Origin: Camillea tinctor
Lineage: Eukaryota > Ascomycota > Sordariomycetes > Xylariales > Xylariaceae
DNA length: 64,000 nucleotides
Assembly (NCBI GenBank): GCA_022578605.1
Contig: MU394061.1
Coordinates: 372,001-436,000, forward strand
Direction of reading: 5' to 3'
Position numbers and translations under genes: made by a program. This document shows positions 11,394-21,725 of this stretch, piece by piece. Each line of letters begins with the position of its first letter. The stretch's first letter is position 1. The notes below the pieces were generated by a model that was not told the DNA's origin, did not search any database, and saw nothing but the letters and a program-made list of their open reading frames with translations.

Positions 11394-11774
11394 TTAGGAC
11401 CCCTTGACTTCTTCTTGGGAATTATGGGGATTATATAATGCCAGAGTCATCATTTGGGGCAATCAGCCTTTTATGAGCTCTGGCAGACCGGGCTTTGGAA
11501 CCGCCATGGCCCAGCCGTTTATGCTTTGCACGCGGCTTAGACATAAAAACCGCTGGGCTACCACGCGGGTGAACCGCTTGTCCCTAGTAGGAGTTTGGGA
11601 AGGCTGTGGAGGTTCTCCACCGCCGTGGGAGTACTGGGTGGTCTCCGGTATGTCTCCATACAGACCAGGAGCATGAAGGTGGCTAGATAAATTAGCCATA
11701 GAAAAGATAATTGAAGGGGGTGATATACTTACAGCCCTATTGGAGCTTGACTTGTTGAAATTGTCAAGACTCAA
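11394..11774 (-). pseudogene. Broken two-exon coding fragment with basic C-terminus
   Basis: A well-formed 50-nt intron is visible on the minus strand (donor GTAAGTATATC near 11738, branch GGCTAAT, acceptor ATCTAG near 11690). The exon after it reads through a Gly/Pro-rich part (SHGGGEPPQPSQTPTRD), then changes frame near a run of five T at 11547-11551 and continues with a Lys/Arg-rich tail (SKPRAKHKRLGHGGSKAR) to a TAA at 11394-11396. The tail could be a nuclear signal. The family is unknown, and the frame change suggests decay or a homopolymer error. Confidence 0.3.
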
Positions 11775-11895
11775 TGGTCCTCGCCTCGAGCTGGGCTACC
11801 CATCGTTTCACTCGTTTCGGCATTACGGGCCTTCGATATGGTCATGAAAGACAAAGTTCTCGGCACAGCCTGACACCAAAGCCCCAAGGCCTACA

Positions 11896-11926
11896 TGTGT
11901 GAGTTGCAATCAGCAAACTACACACA
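11896..11926. repeat. Hairpin I (imperfect, 11896-11907 / 11913-11926)
   Basis: An imperfect inverted repeat of about 12 nt with a 5-nt loop. A 12-bp direct repeat (cacagcctgaca) near 11868 and 11923 flanks it. Confidence 0.5.
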
Positions 11927-12602
11927 GCCTGACATAGGCATGGAAACCGCGGGCTAATGCTGTGGTATTTCGGAGGATTTTAATCACGCGTTGCCGGTCA
12001 ATCCATGGTATGTATGGCTCTAAATGTGAGGATTATGTTAGCCACTGTGAATAATAGAAAAAGAAAGGAGTGCGCTGATGTGAATAGGAAACCCATTGTG
12101 AGTGATGAGGAAACTCACGTCTACACGATAGACAAACAACCATACTATCCATTTTTACCTCCATGTTCATCCGCTCCCCAAAGACGGCAAGAAGCCCCTT
12201 TGGCAGCTTTGATGCTGAGTGGCGAAAACCTTTCAACCTGGCAATCAGCCAAAGGTGACACGGTCTATCGACTACATGCCTCTTCTGATCAACTTAGTGA
12301 TTCGGCCCTGTCGCTCAAGGCATTGGAACTTGGAATAGAACCCGTGTTAGATCGCAAGTGTGATATATCATCGGCGTGATTCATATATTTACCAGTCTTT
12401 CAGCGGCTCCCCTTTGGAAATTCGCCAGTCTAGTCGTCCAGATCCTCGCTTGACATCGTGGGTATCTCTGCCCGGGGGACACGCCCTTGGACAACCTTCT
12501 GGTTTCCCAGTTGGTCCATTATGGTCTCCCTCCCGTCTCTTATCATTAGGATGTGCTTAAGAATGTGTAAGCCCCTGCTTACGGTGGAAGTCGAGAGTCA
12601 AT

Positions 12603-12730
12603 GGAACTGCAAGAAGCTTTATATTGAACGATTCGTGATTGTTCGGTGATTGGCAGAAATACTAAGGATGGTACTCTTCCCAGTCCCCGAACATCAACCA
12701 ATCGTTCAATATATAGCTTCATGCTGTTCC
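12603..12730. repeat. Hairpin E (arms 12603-12646 / 12687-12730)
   Basis: The arms are 44 nt with roughly 37 matches and a 40-nt loop. The central part (atcgttcaatata) is perfectly paired. A smaller GTAAGC/GCTTAC palindrome lies at 12567-12582. Confidence 0.75.
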
Positions 12731-12994
12731 AAAGACAGTGGATTATGATTAGGATCGCAGCATTAATTTCTATGTAAAGTCAGAATGTACATATAGAACG
12801 GACCAACAAATATAACTGAAGGAGAAGACTTACCATCAATCGAATGTGCTGTGTTTTTGAAGATTGCGTCACAGCAATTTAGATTAGGAAACATTTAATC
12901 CATCTTCTTTTGGATATATAGTGCCATTTATGACACGGGACTTTGAACCATCATCGCATGTTAGCATGTTAGCATGCTTAGTTGAAGGCATGGC

Positions 12995-13886
12995 TTACCT
13001 ACCATTGTTGTTCGTGTCAATCTCCTTCAGGCTCGCGAGAGAGCCGATGGCCGTCTTGCACACTGACCACTCTGCATTATACTGTTCCGCGTCGTTGCCA
13101 GCAGTCTCCTGCTCCTTCGGCGGCGTGAACATTTTGCCCGTCCACTAAAAAAAACATCGGGAGTCAGTGGTTCTGCAATATAAGATAAAACTTTAATTTT
13201 TTTTTCTTTTCTATTCCCTTCTAGATTCATCCTGGGGAGGCCTTTAAAGGAAAAAGAAAGAGGGGGGGAAGAGGGGAGAAGATTGGTATATGAAAGGGAG
13301 GGGGTATGCAGAACCACTCACCCCATATTGGTTCCTCAGCCGCTTTCCCCATTTCCGTGCCCGCCAAAACGAGATTTTGGTCTCGGGGTGAGGCTCATGG
13401 AAGCTGATCGCCTCCCCGGATACAAACCATTTCGCATTATACTGCCCGTCATTGTCGTCGTCATGTCCTCTCTCCTGCGGTGGCGTAAATGTGAACGCGG
13501 ACCCGGAGCCACTCGTCGTGGCGAAGCCTATATTCACTAGTGCGTAGACGAAGTCTGTCCACGCAACCTCCCCTGCCCGCCCGCCCGCCTCCGAGCTCAG
13601 GGTTGTAGAACAGCAGGTCCAGCACGTCGAGCGTGCGGCTAGACACTTTTATTAGGGGGAGAGGCTCTGCTTCCGCCTCTTGAAGCTCGGGGGCTAAGGC
13701 AGCTTGCGGGCCTGGTGTCCCGCGGGTCTTTATCTTAGACCTTCTAGGTGCGATCTTAGGGCGAGAGGGCCGGGATTCGTCATCTTGCCGGTATCCGCCG
13801 AACAGGAGTTCCTGTGGCGTGAGAGTTTTTTGAGAAGAGGTTATGAACCGATGGCAGCGGCGAGTGGGCATTCCTCCCTGTGCCAA
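12995..13886 (-). pseudogene. C-terminal part of a large Pezizomycotina protein family, frameshifted
   Basis: On the minus strand, 13886-13599 encodes a linker with DDESRPSRP, SKIKTRG and a DVLDLLFYNP motif. After a one-base frame change in the G/C run near 13575-13600 it continues as GEVAWTDFVYALVNIGF and then ISFHEPHP, followed by ARKWGKRLRNQYG. A 177-nt intron (13145-13321, donor GTGAGT, phase 0) leads to WTGKMF and a stop at 12995-12997. From memory, this order (VPWxDFLHAM, FHEPHP, ARRxGRRLxRAYGWxGGMF) is the conserved C-terminus of a widespread fungal family of unknown function, so the copy is N-terminally truncated and probably dead. A 20-residue segment (FTPP to QYNA-W) occurs twice, in both exons. 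Confidence 0.65.
13166..13318. repeat. Intron-terminal inverted repeat F (13166-13177 / 13307-13318)
   Basis: Perfect 12-nt arms lie just inside the two ends of the 13145-13321 intron. One arm starts 2 nt after the donor GT and the other lies just upstream of the likely CTGAC branch site. Confidence 0.65.
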
Positions 13887-13979
13887 ACTCCACTGGAGCT
13901 TGTAAATATTTACGGCTAGTATTAAGTCTTGCAGTTACATTAGAAGCTCCAGTGGGGTTTCGCACAGGGGAGGAATGCC
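13867..13979. repeat. Hairpin G (arms 13867-13900 / 13945-13979)
   Basis: The arms are 34/35 nt with two mismatches and one indel, and the loop is 44 nt. It sits at the upstream edge of the truncated gene at 12995-13886. Confidence 0.8.
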
Positions 13980-14020
13980 TCCTCCCATACCAAGGCCGTG
14001 TTGGTTTGTGGATTTAGGAG

Positions 14021-14073
14021 GCCAGAGAGTCACAGGGCATACAAGCAGTATGTGAACCCCTGTGACCTCTGGC
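14021..14073. repeat. Hairpin H (arms 14021-14037 / 14058-14073)
   Basis: The arms are 16-17 nt with one indel and a 20-nt loop. This is the last clear hairpin of the cluster. Confidence 0.65.
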
Positions 14074-14846
14074 TGTTAGAAATTATGAACATTAATTAGG
14101 AATATTAATCATGATTAGGAGAAGGGGGGGGGATATCAGAAATTAGGATTCATGATTTAGGAGGTGGTGGGTGGAGGATGTGAAAAATAGAAGAGAGGAA
14201 TTTCACAACCAAGGTGCAGAGATTCCCAGTGTTAAATAGATCCTAGGTCCTTGGGCGGTGTAGCAGAGGTACGGAGATACTTGGTACTGTATCTATTGTC
14301 TGGTTATTGTGAGTCCCTGGTGTTTGTGCTGTTGTATATTGTGCTTCTGATGTTTGCTCGGCGGTTCTTTGTTATGTTGCCATAGTAGTAGGTCCATAAG
14401 CGAAGAATATACAATCACTAGCGCGTTTCCAACGGCAGAATAATCTGATTGGGTTCATAGCATTTCGAAGCGCGTCTATTTCGCGTTCTGTTTGTTCAGC
14501 GTGAGCTCTGTACCTTCCTTCAAGCGGCGACACCATCACGCAGTTCAAAGGAAAACATGTACCAAACCCCGTCTCCTCCCCTTCCTCTCCCCCCTGTTAC
14601 CCCCTTTAACTAACGCCGTGCCTTCCTATAAGCTTAGACGGGATGTACCTCCATCACAATCTACCGTAATAACCATAGAGAAACAAACAGTCCCTTTTCT
14701 TTTACCTTCCACAGCTAGATCATGTGAATCACCCACACTACCTCATCACAAAGTTGTTCTACCTCAAGTTCCCTACATCTAGGCTAGGTCACATAGGTAC
14801 CTGGTACCTAACTCCCTTCTCCCCCTTTACCCCTTTTAACACCCAA
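14074..14846. other. Spacer, no gene seen
   Basis: AT-rich sequence with a G-run near 14124. No supportable ORF was found. It probably includes the 3' UTR of the minus-strand alkyltransferase gene. Confidence 0.4.
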
Positions 14847-15329
14847 TCACACGAATGCTGCCCAAGGTGTCCCTAACACGCGCCCTTTGTCATCGAACCT
14901 GACACCTTCCTTTCTTAAAAGCTTCTTCTTCTCATCAATAGTGATACCTTCACCGTTTTTAGGCCATTGACCCTTGAAGCCACCCAAGTTTCCCCCAGTA
15001 GCCACCACGCGATGGCAAGGCACCTGTGGCGCGAACGGGTTCCGACGTAATGCGTTGCCCACTGCTCTTGGTGATGACCCTAGGTGGGCTGACATAATGC
15101 CGTATGTAGAAACATGGCCTGGTGGTATCTGGCACAGCAGGGTCCATACTTTCTTCTCAAAGGCTGTCCGGTTTGACGCTGCAATACGCTGAAGCTGGGT
15201 GTCCATGTCTGCAGGTAAGGGGATAACCTCCTTTATTATATCCCGCTCTGGTTCAGATTTGACTAGCTTTTGTGGGATATCGCAGATATTAGACTCGGGA
15301 GCTTGCTTGCGCTTCTGTCCCAAGGCCAT
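14847..15329 (-). CDS. MGT1: Methylated-DNA--protein-cysteine methyltransferase (O6-alkylguanine-DNA alkyltransferase)
   Basis: A 160-aa protein with the Ada/MGMT C-terminal fold. The helix-turn-helix region (PPGHVSTYGIMSAHLGSSPRAVGNALRRNP) leads to the acceptor motif PCHRVV, with the nucleophile at Cys105, followed by the family signature GGNLGGFKG. These residues mark a true alkyltransferase, not an alkyltransferase-like protein, which lacks the Cys. The protein would remove O6-alkyl groups from guanine by suicidal transfer to Cys105, in the nucleus. The start is ATG 15329 in good context (acaacATGG). The frame stays open further upstream but has no ATG there. The N-terminal 40 residues are basic and poorly conserved. 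A single exon is sufficient. It lies beside the hairpin-rich accessory block. Confidence 0.9.
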   Translation of the reverse strand: MALGQKRKQAPESNICDIPQKLVKSEPERDIIKEVIPLPADMDTQLQRIAASNRTAFEKKVWTLLCQIPPGHVSTYGIMSAHLGSSPRAVGNALRRNPFAPQVPCHRVVATGGNLGGFKGQWPKNGEGITIDEKKKLLRKEGVRFDDKGRVLGTPWAAFV

Positions 15330-16975
15330 GTTGTCTTGATAAGGATACGTAGGTACTGGATACTTAGGTATGGATAAAGGGGATAAAGGGGTAATAGAAG
15401 AACAAGCTGTGTTTAGGAGTATGTGTGGTTCGCTGTTCAACAGACGTTTACGGAAAATGGGATGGAATTTTTGAAGACATAAATTATATGAACTTGATTC
15501 AATCTGATTTATAAATCTTTTCTATAGTGCATGGTTTTCTATCTGACTCATGGGATGATGAAAAGGCAAATGTAGCGTGAAGGGCGCGTTCTCTCTCAGC
15601 TTTACATCGCTACTGAGGCACTTAGACGCGACGCCATATCACGTGACTGCTTTTCAAACTGACCAATCCCGTTTCTGAATAGAGTCATTATGCTGCCTAG
15701 CTTGGCGCTAGGTTCATTATGGGCAACCATGTATGTACATAGGTACCTAGGTAGTTTTTGGTAACTGGGTACAAATTCAATTCTATACTAATAAGACATA
15801 ATTCTTAAAGTTGATAAATGTTCTGATTATCGAAGGGACTTAGGAGGCGCCTATATATCACAACCATAGTTTCAAAGGTGGTATAATGTAGGTATGCTGA
15901 AATCTATACCTATAATTGCGTGCTTCACCGAATAATATTATCAAACCATTATACAGGAATTGAATAACTGCCGGGTAGTTATTGATGTTTTATCATTCGA
16001 TAATTTGAGGAACTTGAAGGAGGGGTTGAATGTCCCCATGTTACATCGGATTATTTGATACTCGCACTGACCAAGAGATAGTTCTCTTGATTCATGATCA
16101 TACATATCTAACTACTAATAGCAAACTAATTGAGATGCACTTACATATTCACATGCTAGTATCTCGATGGGAAAGAATGCCTATAAATATGTTTATTTTT
16201 TTTTGGTCTTCGAAACCATTTCTATAAGAGCGGTGGTATTGACAAGACGGGACAATGCATGTGTCCAAGGTTGCATGCAACTTGAACTCCGATTCCAATT
16301 CCAAACGGATGTCAACTACCTATTATACGAACTTGGTATCCACCTGGTAACTAATAAGTTAGCAAACTCTAATGGTAATAGGATCGCGAAGTCACGCGCG
16401 AGAACAACAACGAAAATTCTAGCGTGACAGCCGTGAGTTAGTTACAATTTTCATAGCATTAAGAACTTCCTCACTCTCCTACTTATACAATCGAAATACA
16501 ATAATTGTGATCATTTGTGACGTCACGATTACCTTGCAGTTCGAGTTGTGCAGCAACGGTTCTCCGAAATAGGACGCATCTGCAATCCATGCTTAGTTCG
16601 AACCAGTTCTAGAAATTTGTAGACCAGCCAGACCATCTAGACTCTCTAGGTATTTAGAAACGAGGGGGAGGTTGCTACATTACACTACATTACACTACAC
16701 CATACCACACCACCACACCTCAGGGCTTACCTAGGCGAATATCGACTAAATCTCTCTTGCCTTTACTTTCATGTATATCAATTTACATGTAATAGTTTAA
16801 ACAATTATACGATTGCTGGTTATTTTCCTTTCAGTTCATTCGTCAAGCACCTAAGCTGGTAGGTAGGTAGTATTCTTGCCTCCTACCAAACCGGGCTAAG
16901 TGGCAGTTTGAAAACAACGAAAATAAGAACAGCGACAACAATTACAAAAGGGAAAAAAGTCCGAGGCCGAGACAG
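15330..16975. other. Intergenic region between divergent genes
   Basis: This holds the promoters of the minus-strand alkyltransferase and the plus-strand transporter. It contains TAGGTACCTAGGTAG-type motifs (15738-15755, 16861-16870) and CACTACATTACA-type short repeats (16675-16720). No ORF with coding character was found. Confidence 0.5.
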
Positions 16976-18917
16976 ATGTCTTTAGCTCAACATGTCACCG
17001 CTATCGAAGGCATTGACCGTGATGACCAAGACGACGGATCCCTTAGCAAGGGCCTCTGGCGTACGTTGAGCTACGACCCTGTCCCGACCACAGACGGTGC
17101 CCTCACCCAAGCCGAAGAGCTGCTCCCGCATGCCGCTGCATACAAAGTTTCTACTGCCCGAAGAATTGGTATGTATAAGGTCCCTTTCCCATCAGCTGAT
17201 CTAAGGGGAAACGTGATATAATATGCTAATATGGCTACTCTTCGTTTAGCACAAGTCACCTTCGGTACGGTGTTCTGCTGTCTGGCTGCAGGCATTGTAT
17301 TCGGATTTGCCTCACTAAAGCCTGTTCTCATCGCTGAAGGCGTATATGGCGAGCTGTGCGAGTCTGAAGACTACGTGCACCCGAGTGGCGAGAAGCAGAT
17401 CCCCTGCCCGGAACAGGACATGCGCTTAAACCTTTTCTTCGTGGCTGCTTCTATCGTGACCAACACTTCATCCCTAGTTGCGGGGTATGGCTTAGATCGC
17501 TACGGAAGACGTGCCTGTTATACGGCTTCAGCACTCTTTCTTGCCGTCGGCTGCGTGGTACTTGGTTATGCATTTGCCATTCCCGAATTCGATGGCTACG
17601 TTTTGGGCAATGTGATGCTGGCCCTAGGCGGAACTTTCCTGTTTGTCCCTAGTTTCCAGCTGGCAAATGCTTTCCCGAAGTACTCAGGGATCATTGTCGC
17701 CTTGATCACGGGGGCTTTTGATGCCTCTGCAGCCATCCTCTTGTTTTATCGTCTAACATATGAGGCAACTAACGGTGCCTTTTCCCCCAACCGATTTTTC
17801 TTTGCCTACTTGATCGTGCCTCTGTTTCTCCTAATAGGGGAGTTCACATTGATGCCCCGAGATGCCTACCACACTACGCCTATGCTTGAAGAAAAGATCG
17901 AGCGCGCACAAGACCCCAATAACGACATCCACGACTCCGACAATGACATAGAAAGTCCTGCGGAGCTGAGACAAGTTCGCGGTGATCGTGCCGAGCGCCG
18001 CCATGCCAAGCTAGAGCGGATCGAGGACATTATGGGTGATGCGGAGGAGCGTGAAGAGCGCGCACATAAAGAAGAGGAGCGTCAGGTTGCCAGCGGAATT
18101 TGGGGTGTCTTGCACGGCCTTCCAGCCCACAAGCAAATGATGACAGCCTGGTTCATCCTGATCCTCCTTTTAACGGTGCTACAGATGCTGCGGATGAACT
18201 ACTTCATCGCCACCATACGGAGTCAATACCGCTACCTCTTACAGTCGGACGAGGCTGCCGAAGCAATTAATGATTTCTTCGACATAGCTCTACCTATCGG
18301 TGGCATAGCCGCCACCCCGTTTATTGGCCTGCTGCTTGACAATATGAGTGTCGCCACCACGCTCGCCACGCTGACCGTTTACATCGCCGTTATCGGCGTG
18401 CTCAACTGCCTCCCATTCCTCTGGGCCGGTTACGCAACGGTGATTGCCTTTGTGCTCTTCCGGCCGTTGTACTACTCCGCTGTCTCGTAAGTATTTCTCT
18501 TCTACCTACTAAATCCGAGACCTCTCCCTTCCCCCCCCCCTCCCCTCCTCCATATTCTGGTAATACAACCGCTAACAACTCCCGCATCGCAGTGACTACG
18601 CAACCAAAGTCTTCGGCTTCGCAACCTTCGGCCGCGTCTACGGCACTATCACCTGCCTCTCGGGGCTCGTCAACTTCTCGCAGTACGGGCTCGACGCGCT
18701 GACCCACGGCCCCTTGCTAGCCGGTAACCCCACCCCCATCAACGCCGCCATGGGCGTTGGCGGCACGGCTATAGGGGTCGCGCTGACCGCGTATGTGGTC
18801 GCGCGCGGGCGCAGCTACCGCGAGGAGGTAGGATTGCTGCCGAAGGAGGAAGGCGAGGAGCAGCTGGCGCTCATTAGGGAGGAGGATGGTGATGAGGGGG
18901 ATTACGGGACGGTGTGA
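16976..18917 (+). CDS. FMP42: MFS transporter of the Fmp42/SLC43 type
   Basis: The model is exons 16976-17168, 17250-18486 and 18593-18917, with clean GT-AG introns of 81 and 106 nt and matching phases, giving 584 aa. After a hydrophilic N-terminus of about 65 residues come a first membrane helix, a luminal Cys-containing loop, the MFS loop motif LDRYGRR, several helices, and a charged central loop (residues about 280-350, rich in Glu/Arg) before the second helical half. The C-terminus is acidic. The arrangement matches yeast Fmp42 and the SLC43 amino-acid transporter-like group. Substrate and membrane location cannot be read from the sequence. ATG 16976 lies in good context and is the only start that keeps this N-terminus. 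Confidence 0.85.
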
Positions 18918-19779
18918 TGAGGAAAGTTAAAGATGGGGTACACATAGGGGAAGGTTTATTTACGAAAAGAAGAATAACATTAGGCCCCTGTTTTCTGGTT
19001 TCCATGGGCTCTGGGGAGGTATTACATACGAGTATACATGAGGGTCATCACAAGGAAAATGGCAACAAAAAAGGTCAGGTTTTATTGCGTTTGGCATGGT
19101 CAGAATGAGGTTTTGGCGTCATATATACACGGGTTTGATGCTAGAGATGCGATATTAAATTTACACGTAATTTTCTATGAATGACGCATATGTTCCAGTT
19201 TTCGGCAGTAACCCGCAAGGTTAAAAGATACGTTATACTTGAGGAGATCGATGAAGTGTCTCGGTATGGCTTCACATGATGTAAAGAAGAAGAAGAAAAT
19301 TACAATTATCTCACCCAACATTTTGTTGTCATGTGTTGCTTACCTAGTCAACTAGTTAGGTGGTTAGGGGTTTCTACTTCATATCAATCTGCCTAGATAC
19401 CTATCATATGATTAGAAGATTCGGTCAATAACAAGAACTGTCCTCATGACTACCGTTGCCGGCCGCTTAAACATATGGGAAACTCGTCTATTCCGGTAAT
19501 AATTCTTCCCTTACGTAGCACGAATACCTCAAAACTTGATAAACTCCCGCGATTTACCATATCTGTTTCACGAGACCATAGAATAAGAAAGCAGATGCCA
19601 ACTATTCATCGCTGACCAGAAAGAGTGAGAATTTGATACAAAAAGGCCACGAAACCTAGAAAAAAACATATCTCGTTAGTGAACAGCAGCCATATCACTG
19701 CACGTAACCAATACCGAGTCACATTTCTCGTCTAGGAACGCATCATTTCTTCACCAATATCCATATTCCCAGAAAAGAA
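18918..19779. other. Intergenic, no gene seen
   Basis: The 3' UTR of the transporter and the promoter of the next small gene. No convincing ORF was found. Confidence 0.45.
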
Positions 19780-20221
19780 ATGTCGAACCCAAAGGTCCCC
19801 GTACTAGACATGAAACGGCTTAAACCGTTTATCACCCTGTTCAAAAGTGAAGTAGAAGGTCAGCCATCCGCCCAACCTAACTAGACAAAGGGGTTTTTAA
19901 GTTAACCAGAACTATAGCGCTGAATCCCATGATGATTGATATCACTAGCTGTGAAAAAGAGTTCGAAATCCGCGTCGGTGGCGAACCCTACACTACGATC
20001 TCGCTGGAGGGAATTGTTGAAATAGGTGGTCTGTGCGTCCCACACCTATGCTGTATATATAAGACATCTAGTAGGCCCCTAAGGCCTACTGGATCTCTCC
20101 TACTAATCTAATACACCTTATGGCAACCTACCTAAAATCAACAGGAATGGGGACGGACTATGAGTACTACTTTTTGAAGGATGACGAGCCGAAATTTATA
20201 TACGTGATTAATTATACATGA
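19780..20221 (+). CDS. Small three-exon hypothetical protein
   Basis: Three short coding-looking segments join in frame. Exons 19780-19858, 19918-20025 and 20145-20221 give 87 aa. The start context is good (aagaaATGTCG). Intron 1 (59 nt) contains a CTAAC branch box, and intron 2 is 119 nt. Both donors (GTCAGC, GTGGTC) are weak, which is the main doubt. The product is hydrophilic, with a KRLKPFI segment, a FEIRVGGEPY stretch and an aromatic, acidic C-terminus ending VINYT. I do not recognise a family. It lies upstream of, and on the opposite strand to, the 20531-21360 gene (convergent). Confidence 0.55.
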
Positions 20222-20530
20222 TCATATATTTGGTAGTAGGGCTCGGGTTCTCCTTTGTGGCTACGCTATAGGGTGCGTCTCTTTTCTTAAGGGGTTTCCC
20301 ACGATGGGAAAATAAAAGGGGGGAGTTATGGGGAGGGCTGAATTATTGTGAAGTATGGTGGAAGACCGAAAGTAGAGGACAGAACTCCAAGTCAAAGATT
20401 GGTTTCTCGCGGTATAATCCTAATTAGGTATCTGATTTAAATCAGTAATTACCTAGATAGTTAGGATAAACATTAAGATAAGAAACGCCTATATAGAAGT
20501 ACATGATATATGCTACGTGTGATTTGAGTA

Positions 20531-21360
20531 TCAAAAGTGCGCTGGGTTGAAGCCAAGTAGAGGAGTAGCCCGAATAGCAACAAGGAATTCTTCCAACATC
20601 TCCAGGCCTCGCCAATTTGCAATGCGTTGCTCTGCATTTGCCCCATGTCCCACAGTGACGGTTGACCACATGTCAATAGACATTGCGTCTGGAGTGTTGA
20701 TCCTTCCCCTGGAGTCAACCCACGGCACATTATTCGGTTGCTTTATCCTGCCATCAATACGCCAAGATGCTCCATTAGCAGTGGCCATACATAATGGCTG
20801 CCCAGACCTAAGTGTATGATTTGGGTCCCAAAAAAACCACATCCATTTATGCCCCACAGCGAGCAGAAGTAGCAGCTCTCGATCCGGATGGGCACCATTA
20901 AGCTTTGCAATAGCTTCCCGCATGGAAGTCTTCCATTCGAAGGGGTGATCACGGCTCGAAGCTTTACATTCGATCCAGAGATAATCTCGCTCTCGAAAAT
21001 GCCCAGGTACCCCTGTAGAGACGAATTTGATCGTGATGATGTCCGGACGGAAATCTGATGGAGCTCTAGCTGTTCCCCGATAAGCCTCTCGCACTGTTTC
21101 CCATCGGTCCCCGTTTGCAACCTCAGAGATTTCAGGGAAGTAGAGCCGGCAGATAGATTGCCAAGCATGCCAGACGATATCTTCTTGTGAGTAGTCTGGC
21201 CCACGATCTCGTAATCTCCCTATACTAGCATAGGATGAAGTACGATAATCCCAAAAGTGGGTTGTGCCTATAAGCCCAAATTCTGCTGGGTATCTTGGTA
21301 CTAATTAGTCTGATTTTTATACAATAGTTGAAATTGGGATTTCGTTGCTCACTGGGCCAT
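20531..21360 (-). CDS. Fungal protein with a candidate PD-(D/E)XK nuclease-like core
   Basis: The long open frame continues well upstream of its first in-track start. I model exons 21360-21353 (MAQ start, 8 nt) and 21293-20531, with a 59-nt intron (donor GTGAGC, branch ACTAAT), giving 256 aa. Visible features are DIVWHAWQSIC near residue 41, RPDII (Asp87), a strand DYLWIECKA (Glu111, Lys113) and a later hydrophobic strand LLLLLAVGHKWMWFFWDP. PD followed 23 residues later by E-x-K is the pattern of PD-(D/E)XK folds. That assignment is an inference from motif spacing only. Similar stand-alone proteins are common in fungal genomes without known function. The tiny first exon is the least certain part. 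Confidence 0.65.
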
Positions 21361-21541
21361 TTCCACTCCAATGTTTGAAATAATACCAAAAAAAATACTC
21401 TTATATGATAGACTAGGACAGTTTATTGTAGGATGTATACAAAATCGCGGATATCCTTTACAACTATGGTATACCCATCCATACTATATACTCATCCATG
21501 TCATGAGAATCAACATGTATATTCTTAATTTCGAACCATAG

Positions 21542-21725
21542 CCGCTTCGCAAGCGCTGATCTGTTAGACATTCTGAACCAACAGAGTATTACAGATTGGG
21601 ATCTCTCAGAGGACTGGCTGAGAGAAATTGACAATGAAATTGATATAACAACATCATGCAATGTTCTCGGTTTCCAGACAAGGGAGTATCCCTCCGTCGT
21701 CACTTTAGCAGAATATGTTATTTAG
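21542..21725 (+). pseudogene. Orphan coding-like exon on the plus strand
   Basis: From an AG at 21540-21541 the frame reads about 61 residues with strong coding character (ASADLLDILNQQSITDWD, then WLREIDNEID and REYPSVVTLAEYVI) to a TAG at 21723-21725. There is no ATG in frame and a stop shortly upstream, so this is either the last exon of a gene whose first exon I cannot find or a remnant. It is divergent to the 20531-21360 gene. Confidence 0.3.

Noticed and set aside
10209..14073. CRISPR array
   Set aside because: The repeats are inverted, all different, and irregularly spaced; the genome is also clearly fungal.
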